This document shows positions 1-4,764 of a stretch of 5,763 bases of DNA, in pieces (positions within the stretch are counted from its first letter, which is position 1; each line of letters begins with the position of its first letter). Under the pieces are notes generated by a model, which searched no databases, was not told the DNA's origin, and saw nothing but the letters and a program-made list of their open reading frames with translations. The position numbers and the translations under genes are program-made. The DNA lies in assembly GCA_025924495.1 (NCBI GenBank), contig JAICIG010000474.1, positions 1-5,763 on the forward strand, read 5' to 3'. The stretch is from Pirellulales bacterium. GTDB lineage: Bacteria > Planctomycetota > Planctomycetia > Pirellulales > JAICIG01.

Positions 1-1
1 G

Positions 2-769
2 GAAGTCGGCTTGCTGAGAAGCGTGCCCAAGATTCAAAAGCCGAAACGCGCCAAGACCGCGAAGCTGATGAAGGGCCGACCGATCACGGCGGAAGAATTC
101 GATCGGCTGCTGAAGAAGACGCGATCCATCGTTGGCGCCAAGCATGCCAAGGCCTGGCGCCGCTTCTTGAGGGGGCTCTGGCTGTCTGGCTTGCGTCTGG
201 GCGAGGCCATGCAGCTTTACTGGGACCGGGATGATCGGCTTCGCATCGACTTAAGCGGCAAACGACCCATGCTGCGGATACCGGCTGAGCTGGAGAAGGG
301 CAACGAAGACCGGTTGCTGCCGATCAGCCCCGAGTTCGCAGAGTGGTTATGGGCCGTGCCGGCCAAACGCCGCCGCGGCAGAGTTTTCCGTCTGGCGAGC
401 CTAAGGATCCACGACGCCCGCCCTTCGGTGGAATGGGCGTCGCGAATTATCTCTCGCATTGGCAAGGCGGCCAAGGTCAAGGTCAACACCAACGCGAAGA
501 ACGGCAAGGTGAAGTTCGCCAGCGCGCATGATCTGCGGCGATCGTTCGGCGAACGCTGGTCCCGACGGGTGATGCCGCAAGTGCTCAAAGAGCTGATGCG
601 GCACAAGTCGATCGACACCACGATGAAGTTCTATGTAGGCCAAAATGCCGAGAAGACGGCAGATGCCCTGTGGTTAGCCTACGGTCAGCTGCGCGAACCC
701 GATTTAGGTAACACTTTAGGTAACAGTAGGCCAAAATCACCCTCCGGCCGAAAACGCCGAAAGCCGTAA
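2..769 (+). CDS. Tyrosine recombinase/integrase, catalytic domain (5' partial)
   Basis: Site-specific tyrosine recombinase that would cut and rejoin DNA at an attachment site through a 3'-phosphotyrosine intermediate. The active-site set is visible, counting from the TTG at 11: Arg62 in SGLRLGE, a candidate beta-hairpin Lys96 in EKGNEDR, His173 and Arg176 in HDLRRSF, His198 in LMRHKS, and nucleophile Tyr208 in KFYVG. The frame is open to the left edge, and the N-terminal core-binding (SAM-like) domain of the family is missing. The true start is therefore almost certainly upstream and TTG 11 is probably internal. The tail after Tyr208 contains LGNTLGNS and ends in a basic stretch (GRKRRKP). 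The gene is transcribed toward the 3' end of the convergent tRNA-Lys 27 bp away, which suggests it belongs to an element integrated there. The family assignment is firm; the element type (island, prophage, plasmid-derived) cannot be told. Confidence 0.9.
   Translation, partial: EVGLLRSVPKIQKPKRAKTAKLMKGRPITAEEFDRLLKKTRSIVGAKHAKAWRRFLRGLWLSGLRLGEAMQLYWDRDDRLRIDLSGKRPMLRIPAELEKGNEDRLLPISPEFAEWLWAVPAKRRRGRVFRLASLRIHDARPSVEWASRIISRIGKAAKVKVNTNAKNGKVKFASAHDLRRSFGERWSRRVMPQVLKELMRHKSIDTTMKFYVGQNAEKTADALWLAYGQLREPDLGNTLGNSRPKSPSGRKRRKP
703..726 (+). repeat. Tandem 12-bp direct repeat inside the integrase 3' end
   Basis: TTTAGGTAACAC is followed immediately by TTTAGGTAACAG: two copies of a 12-bp unit differing only in the last base. 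They lie in the coding frame and produce the LGNTLGNS part of the integrase tail. They could be a simple coding duplication or integrase arm-type binding sites; the sequence does not decide between these. Confidence 0.5.
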
Positions 770-793
770 CTGCTTGCACAGCCACGGCTTTCG
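758..793. repeat. Perfect 10-bp inverted repeat over the integrase stop codon
   Basis: CGAAAGCCGT at 758-767 is the exact reverse complement of ACGGCTTTCG at 784-793, with a 16-nt loop. The left arm ends on the first base of the integrase TAA stop (767-769). The right arm ends 3 bp before the tRNA-Lys 3' end. Position between two convergent genes fits a bidirectional transcription terminator, but neither strand has a T run after the stem. The alternative is a recombinase-binding structure beside the attachment site. Confidence 0.45.
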
Positions 794-796
794 AAG

Positions 797-870
797 TGCC
801 CCCCCTGGGACTCGAACCCAGAACCCTCTGATTAAGAGTCAGATGCTCTAACCAATTGAGCTAAGGAGGC
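797..870 (-). tRNA. tRNA-Lys (anticodon CTT)
   Basis: A complete 74-nt cloverleaf on the minus strand. The acceptor stem is GCCTCCT/GGGGGGC with two G-T wobbles. The D arm is GCTC-AATTGGTTA-GAGC. The anticodon stem TCTGA/TCAGA carries loop CTCTTAA, with anticodon CTT at 836-834. The T arm is CTGGG-TTCGAGT-CCCAG, and the discriminator base is A, as usual for bacterial tRNA-Lys. No 3' CCA is encoded, so a CCA-adding enzyme is needed. It decodes AAG. Its 3' end faces the integrase gene 27 bp away, and tRNA 3' ends are the classic integration targets of tyrosine recombinases. Confidence 0.97.
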
Positions 871-1250
871 TGAGCGAACGCACACAATCGCTGCGGTTTG
901 GCCCAGCAAATACAAATAAGTGTGCATTCTCTGAATCATCATGTTATCGGCTTCCGGCCATTGCTCAAGAGGCAAACCCGGCAGGGAAAAAGGTTTTCCC
1001 GCTCGATTCTGCCGACGTCAGAGCCCGTCGACAGGCAGATGGCTCGAACCAAGCCGGCAGCAACGGCAAATAGCCTCGTCTGCGATTGCGAGCTGGGCAT
1101 TCGGCGGTCGCGCCGCGATACAAGCTGCCCACTCTTCGCAGCTTAATCGTCGTCGCTCGTCCACTGGAAATAATTGTCAGGTTTGCCCTCTGTACATTTC
1201 TGTAACGCTGTTAGACTTCTATCGCTTAACGGCGCAGCGCTATCGAGATC
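871..1250. other. Gene-free spacer between tRNA-Lys and the desaturase
   Basis: I find no convincing gene here. The open frames at 898-1146 and 941-1342 have no recognisable motif and an unlikely composition. The spacer must hold the tRNA-Lys promoter (minus strand, close to 871) and probably the desaturase promoter, but I could not pick convincing -35/-10 pairs. One perfect hairpin is visible at 984-1000 (GGGAAAA, loop AGG, TTTTCCC), of unknown role. Confidence 0.5.
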
Positions 1251-1251
1251 G

Positions 1252-1285
1252 GCAGGCCCGCGTCGGGCCCCGTGCGCTTTTTTTT
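1252..1285 (+). promoter_or_regulatory. Hairpin plus T8 run in the desaturase leader (attenuator/terminator-like)
   Basis: GGCCCG (1255-1260) pairs with CGGGCC (1264-1269) around a CGT loop. An outer GCA (1252-1254) can pair with TGC (1273-1275) across a 3-nt bulge. Two bases later comes a run of eight T (1278-1285), followed directly by the GGGGAG ribosome binding site of the desaturase. The order GC stem then T run resembles an intrinsic terminator, though the bulge makes it imperfect. It could stop transcription arriving from upstream or attenuate the desaturase mRNA. Function is inferred from shape only. Confidence 0.35.
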
Positions 1286-1291
1286 GGGGAG
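1286..1291 (+). promoter_or_regulatory. Ribosome binding site of the desaturase
   Basis: GGGGAG lies 7 nt before the ATG at 1299. It decides the start: the in-frame GTG at 1272 lies upstream of this site, inside the leader hairpin and T run, and would add nine residues with no family resemblance. Confidence 0.6.
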
Positions 1292-1298
1292 TCATTGG

Positions 1299-2321
1299 AT
1301 GACATCCGCTCAGTTGCAGGCCGCTCCCAGAGTCGCCCCTAGAACGCGCGCCGCGACACCCGAACCGCCCAAGTCGCCCGCCATGCTGCGCGAACTGATC
1401 GCTCGCGGCAACCTACGGTGGGACTATCTGTTGCCGCTGCTGACGTTGCATCTGCTGGCGCTATTGGCCTGCGTCCCATGGTTGTTCAGTTGGACCGGCG
1501 TGATTGCGTTGTTCGTCGGCGTCAGCGTGTTCGGCCAATTGGGCGTGCCGATCTGCTATCACCGACTGTTGACGCACCGTAGCTTTCGCGTGCCCAAATG
1601 GCTCGAGCGGTCATTCGTTACCATGGCGTTGTGCTGCGGCCAGAACACGCCGGCTCGTTGGGTCAGTTGGCACCGGATGCATCATCAGCATTCCGACGAA
1701 ATGGAAGACCCGCACAGCCCGCTGGTGACCTTTTTCTGGTCGCATATCGGCTGGCTGATTTTCGACAACCGAGCGACGCACAGTGCAGCGGCTTATTACA
1801 AGTACGCGCGCGACGTGCTCGACGATCCCTACTACATGTATCTGGAAAAGCATCGCTCCGCGGCCAACTGGATTTACCTGGCACACGCGCTGTTGTTCTT
1901 CCTCGGCGGGCTGGCGACGGCCTGGGCCACGACGGGCGAGTTCGCGGCCGGGTTGCAGTTCGGCCTGAGCCTGCTGATCTGGGGCGTGGCGCTACGCACC
2001 GTCTACGTCTGGCACATTACTTGGGCCGTGAACTCGCTCGGGCACGTGTTCGGCTACCGCAACTACGAAACGTCTGAGGACAGCCGCAATAACTGGTTTG
2101 TGGCGCTGATCACGGGCGGCGAAGGTTGGCACAACAATCACCACCACGACCCCGCCAGCGCTAGCGTCCAGCACCGCTGGTGGGAATTCGACTTGAACTA
2201 CTACATAATCAAGTCGTTGGAATTCGTGGGTTTGGCCAGCCACGTCGTGCCGCCTCAAGCCGCGCGTTCCAGCGGCGCCCGAGCCCGCCTGGCAGCTCGT
2301 CGCGACAGTTCGGGTGGCTGA
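1299..2321 (+). CDS. Acyl-CoA/fatty acid desaturase (delta-9 type, membrane di-iron)
   Basis: Integral-membrane di-iron enzyme that introduces a cis double bond into a saturated acyl chain using O2 and electrons from a redox partner; it acts in lipid unsaturation. The 340-residue product is close to the usual size for bacterial members. The three His boxes are intact: HRLLTH (88-93), HRMHH (125-129) and HNNHH (278-282). The NSLGH motif (245-249), which supplies further metal-site residues in stearoyl-CoA desaturases, is also present. Hydrophobic spans are near 43-64, 66-84, 192-212 and 217-238, the usual two hairpins with the His boxes on the cytoplasmic side. The N-terminal ~25 residues are Pro/Ala-rich and the C-terminal ~20 are basic and low in complexity; both look disordered. 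There is no fused cytochrome b5 and no ferredoxin or reductase gene beside it, so the electron donor is encoded elsewhere. Delta-9 regiospecificity and acyl-CoA (rather than lipid-bound) substrate are inferred from overall similarity. Confidence 0.95.
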   Translation: MTSAQLQAAPRVAPRTRAATPEPPKSPAMLRELIARGNLRWDYLLPLLTLHLLALLACVPWLFSWTGVIALFVGVSVFGQLGVPICYHRLLTHRSFRVPKWLERSFVTMALCCGQNTPARWVSWHRMHHQHSDEMEDPHSPLVTFFWSHIGWLIFDNRATHSAAAYYKYARDVLDDPYYMYLEKHRSAANWIYLAHALLFFLGGLATAWATTGEFAAGLQFGLSLLIWGVALRTVYVWHITWAVNSLGHVFGYRNYETSEDSRNNWFVALITGGEGWHNNHHHDPASASVQHRWWEFDLNYYIIKSLEFVGLASHVVPPQAARSSGARARLAARRDSSGG

Positions 2322-2412
2322 TTTCCGCTCCAAGTTGCGCCGCGGCGCATCCAAACAGCCATCCGCCGCGTCCGGCCTTCCGCGACGATCCATCCGTTGC
2401 CAAGCCAGCGCC

Positions 2413-2442
2413 TCTTGCTTCTCGCCGCAAACGAGCGCAAGA
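2413..2442 (+). repeat. Imperfect hairpin downstream of the desaturase
   Basis: TCTTGC (2413-2418) pairs with GCAAGA (2437-2442), and an inner CTCG (2421-2424) pairs with CGAG (2432-2435) around a 7-nt loop. It lies about 90 bp after the desaturase stop and just before tRNA-Gly. It could protect or end the desaturase transcript, but no T run follows, so a terminator call is weak. Confidence 0.25.
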
Positions 2443-2453
2443 TAAGAACGTCT

Positions 2454-2469
2454 CGTGGCTCCGGCCACG
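2454..2469 (+). repeat. Short GC hairpin abutting the tRNA-Gly 5' end
   Basis: CGTGGC (2454-2459) and GCCACG (2464-2469) form a perfect 6-bp stem closed by a TCCG tetraloop. The stem ends one base before the first base of tRNA-Gly. If transcribed it would be part of the 5' leader that RNase P removes. Confidence 0.35.
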
Positions 2470-2470
2470 C

Positions 2471-2543
2471 GCGGGCGTAGCTCAGTTGGTAGAGCGCTAG
2501 CTTCCCAAGCTGGATGTCGAGGGTTCGAGTCCCTTCGCCCGCT
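2471..2543 (+). tRNA. tRNA-Gly (anticodon CCC)
   Basis: A complete 73-nt cloverleaf. The acceptor stem is GCGGGCG/CGCCCGC. The D arm is GCTC-AGTTGGTA-GAGC. The anticodon stem CTAGC/GCTGG (one T-G pair) carries loop TTCCCAA, with anticodon CCC at 2504-2506. The T arm is GAGGG-TTCGAGT-CCCTT with a G-T pair at its base, and the discriminator is T, as expected for bacterial tRNA-Gly. No CCA is encoded. It decodes GGG. It is on the same strand as the desaturase, 150 bp downstream, and probably has its own promoter in that gap. Confidence 0.97.
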
Positions 2544-3023
2544 CTCATCGGTTGCAGATAAGCGGTTTCGACTTTCTTCCTGCCCCAAAACCGCCCCGAT
2601 CGCCAGTCTTCCAGGCTAGCGCACTGCGATCAAGGAATGACGCCGTTCTGCAGGTTCGCGCCAAGCTATGGGCAAGGCAAACGCGAGTGTGAGGTCTGGG
2701 AGCCCGAAGTCGCTGATACTTCTGAATCAGCGGACAACAGGTCGTCCTCCGCGTCTACGAGGCGTCCGTAGGAACAATCACGTCATTTGGACTGGCTATG
2801 TCTGGCGAGGCCGCGACCATCAGCGATCCCGCTGACAAATCGTAGCAGCGCATGCGCCTGCTTGGGATCGAACCCGAGGGACGATCGAGCGACGCGATTT
2901 TCGGACTTCTGGCGCTTCGGGTTCATTGTGAACTCGCTCTATCAACCATCGCGCGGGACGATGGATAATCGCCGCTGGCGAACCGGAAGCGCCGGGCTCG
3001 AAACCGGCCGGCTGCCGCACGAG
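2544..3023. other. Gene-free spacer after tRNA-Gly
   Basis: About 480 bp with no gene I can support. A possible weak terminator-like pair for tRNA-Gly is GCGGTTT (2562-2568) with AAACCGC (2588-2594), but the loop is long and no T run follows. Two perfect small hairpins are present: CGCTGAT/ATCAGCG at 2711-2732 with an 8-nt loop, and CCATCG/CGATGG at 2946-2964 with a 7-nt loop. Short stretches resembling reversed tRNA T arms occur near 2862-2880 and 2995-3012, but no cloverleaf can be built around them. Confidence 0.5.
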
Positions 3024-4040
3024 CTAGGCCCGGCAGGCAGCATAGATGACGAATGAGCAGTAGCAAGAGAACAGGCCGAGGAGGATGGCAACCGCCAGCG
3101 TCTGTTTCCAGCCGCGAAGGGAACACCAGACCATCAGGACGAATTCAATCAGCGAAAACGCCGCGGCCAGCCCGCCGCTGATCATGTCGTTGGCTCGATG
3201 AATCAGAGCGCTCAGGATGATGCAGTTGGGCAGGAAAAAGAACAGCCCCCACGGCCCGTTTCCGCCATGCCGCGCAGCAAAATCGAAAACCCAGGCAAAC
3301 GGCAGCGTCGCGACCAGCCACATCAACAGCAGGCGTTCGATCGCGGGCTCTCCCCAGCGAAACCAGAGCACGCAGGCCGCAGCGATCAGGGCGGCGCCAA
3401 TACTGCCGCCGAGCGCCCACTCCGGCGTCGAATGGGCGACCGACCGGGCCAAGCCCGCCACGATCGCCCCCGCGAGCGTGGCGAGCATCAAGCGGCGCAA
3501 ACTCAGTTGCCGCCGCGGCGCCGGCGGCGGGAATTCAGTTTCGGCGGTCTCCTCCGGTAAGGTCGGCAAAAGGAAGCGACAGCGCAGTTCGGCCGTCAGG
3601 CGATCGACGCGGGCTTGCGATTCGGCCCCAAACGACCAGCCGAGCGAACTTTTCAACAAGCCGTGCTGCGTTCGAATGCACAAGACGTTCCGCGCCGCGA
3701 ACCGTAGGTTCGGTCGCTGGACCGTGCCGATCTGCACAATCTCATCGCGGATGAACTTACTGTTGGAAGTGAACATCCGCAGGCGGCGCCAACGCACCGT
3801 GCCGGCTTGAAAGTCGAACTGCCAACTGGCCCACGACCCCAGGAACGCCGTCGCGAAGAGGATCATGGCCGCCCGAAACAGGCCGGAGTCGACAATCCGT
3901 TGGTCGTTAGATCGCTGGAGCCATTCGAAGAGAACCGGGACCAACATCGCAGCGGCTAGGCTCAGCCCCACCGCCCAGGGTAAGACTTGCAGTCGCTGAA
4001 TACGCATCCCGTCTGCGGTTGCTTTCGTCCACCACGCCAT
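3024..4040 (-). CDS. Hypothetical polytopic membrane protein with a PH-like cytoplasmic segment
   Basis: Function unknown. The 338-residue product has two parts. Residues 1-160 begin with two likely membrane helices (about 20-38 and 54-70). A soluble stretch follows that starts WQFDFQAGTVRWRR and continues as short beta-like segments (IVQIGTVQ, VLCIRTQHGLL) to a helix near 142-155; this layout recalls bacterial PH-like membrane-associated domains. A Pro-rich linker (about 162-176) leads into a second part opening with LSLRRLMLATLAG and carrying about six hydrophobic spans (near 183-200, 208-226, 234-252, 264-280, 286-305 and 312-335). The linker and 'LSLRRL' opening look like two modules joined. 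The start is uncertain: Met1 (4040) has only a weak GAGAAG-like site upstream, and Met12 (4007) would give an equally good N-terminal anchor. It is divergent from the small gene at 4259 and has no same-strand partner close by. Confidence 0.7.
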   Translation of the reverse strand: MAWWTKATADGMRIQRLQVLPWAVGLSLAAAMLVPVLFEWLQRSNDQRIVDSGLFRAAMILFATAFLGSWASWQFDFQAGTVRWRRLRMFTSNSKFIRDEIVQIGTVQRPNLRFAARNVLCIRTQHGLLKSSLGWSFGAESQARVDRLTAELRCRFLLPTLPEETAETEFPPPAPRRQLSLRRLMLATLAGAIVAGLARSVAHSTPEWALGGSIGAALIAAACVLWFRWGEPAIERLLLMWLVATLPFAWVFDFAARHGGNGPWGLFFFLPNCIILSALIHRANDMISGGLAAAFSLIEFVLMVWCSLRGWKQTLAVAILLGLFSCYCSFVIYAACRA

Positions 4041-4258
4041 CGGCGACTTCTCGGCAGATCAGGGTCAAAACGACGACCAAGCCCCGACCAAGCACTTCAG
4101 GCACATCAGAGCAGAGAGGCGGGAAATTTCGACAGATATCACGCGCTGCGAGCTAAAAACTCGTTGACTGCGGCCAACCACTGGATGGAATCGGGCGATT
4201 GCGCGCTGCGGGCGCGCTCCTGCCGTAATCCAATCAGCCACAATCTACGCGAAAACCC
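4041..4258. promoter_or_regulatory. Divergent intergenic region
   Basis: A 218-bp gap between the start of the membrane protein gene (minus) and the start of the small gene (plus). It should contain promoters for both. I see no convincing -35/-10 pair and no clear operator. The repetitive GC stretch GCGCGCTGCGGGCGCGC (about 4201-4217) is the only notable pattern. Confidence 0.3.
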
Positions 4259-4503
4259 ATGCACGAAGCCGGACCATTTTTCGTCGGCTGGGGCACGCTG
4301 GCTTTGATCAACACCGGCCTGGCCCAAGGCAAAAACCGCAGCGGCCTGAACTGCTTTCTCCTCTCGCTCCTCTTCGGCCCGTTCGCCGCCTTCCTGCCTG
4401 GTCGCATTCCTTAGCAAAAAGTACGGGCCCGAAACATAGAACGGCTTCCTCCGTCGCCGATCGCAGTGAGGCCGAAGCGAGTATTGAGGCGCTCGAAAAA
4501 TAG
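4259..4503 (+). pseudogene. Small two-helix membrane protein gene, apparently frameshifted
   Basis: ATG 4259 opens a 51-codon frame ending at TAG 4412-4414. Its product has one hydrophobic segment (FFVGWGTLALINTGLA), a polar AQGKNRSGLN turn, and the start of a second (CFLLSLLFGPFAAF). The second helix is then cut short by LPGRIP and a stop. Skipping one C in TTCCTGCC (near 4391-4394) restores a natural continuation, CLVAFLSKKYGPET, ending at TAG 4437-4439: a full second helix with a Lys-rich cytosolic end. A further one-base shift near that stop opens ASSVADRSEAEASIEALEK, ending at TAG 4501-4503. With both shifts the gene would encode about 80 residues. This suggests a decayed gene or sequencing errors. 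I see no good ribosome binding site. The family is not one I can name; the frame repair at the first site is more convincing than at the second. Confidence 0.5.
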
Positions 4504-4764
4504 CTGCAATGACGGCCGCGACGGGCTAACGTCTCGCCGGCACGATTTGGCGAGGTCGTGGTAACCAACTGGCCATAATAGGATATTAAAGACTGCCCGA
4601 ATTGAATTTGAGCGACGAGTTGCATGGAACGAAAACCGCGCGACAGCCGCACTGCCACGTTACTCATCTGTCGCAAATGCGGGCTGCGAACTCAATCCGA
4701 TACTCCAACACTAGGCTGGAATGCAAGGACCGTATGCTGGCTTTCGGGAATTGGGGCCGAGTGC
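4504..4764. other. Spacer between the convergent small gene and the STN-like gene
   Basis: About 260 bp with no supported gene. The plus-strand frames starting at 4602 and 4624 run antisense into the 3' end of the gene at 4765 and show no family motif. An AT-rich patch near 4575-4590 (CATAATAGGATATTAAAG) stands out from the GC-rich surroundings, but I could not match it to a spaced -35 element. No terminator with a T run is visible for either flanking gene. Confidence 0.4.

Noticed and set aside
898..1146. Plus-strand 82-codon frame between tRNA-Lys and the desaturase
   Set aside because: No motif, no ribosome binding site, irregular composition; it begins inside the likely tRNA-Lys promoter region.
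1272..1298. GTG at 1272 as the desaturase start
   Set aside because: It would lie before the clear GGGGAG site and translate the leader hairpin and T run; the ATG at 1299 has correct spacing to that site.
1992..2588. Minus-strand open frames with protein-like phrases such as GEGTRTLDIQLGK and RRDSNPRHPAW
   Set aside because: These phrases are the translation of the antisense of tRNA-Gly at 2471-2543, a well-known false gene pattern; the rest is antisense to the desaturase.
2820..3020. Minus-strand 66-codon frame with a GFEPGASGSP phrase
   Set aside because: The phrase resembles translated tRNA T-arm sequence and the frame has no domain or ribosome binding site. I also failed to build a tRNA there: the T-arm-like stems have mismatches and no acceptor or anticodon arm fits.
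3198..3810. Plus-strand frames of 120 and 197 codons
   Set aside because: Both are antisense to the membrane protein gene; they are rich in Arg, Gln and Pro, as expected from reading the opposite strand of a GC-rich gene.
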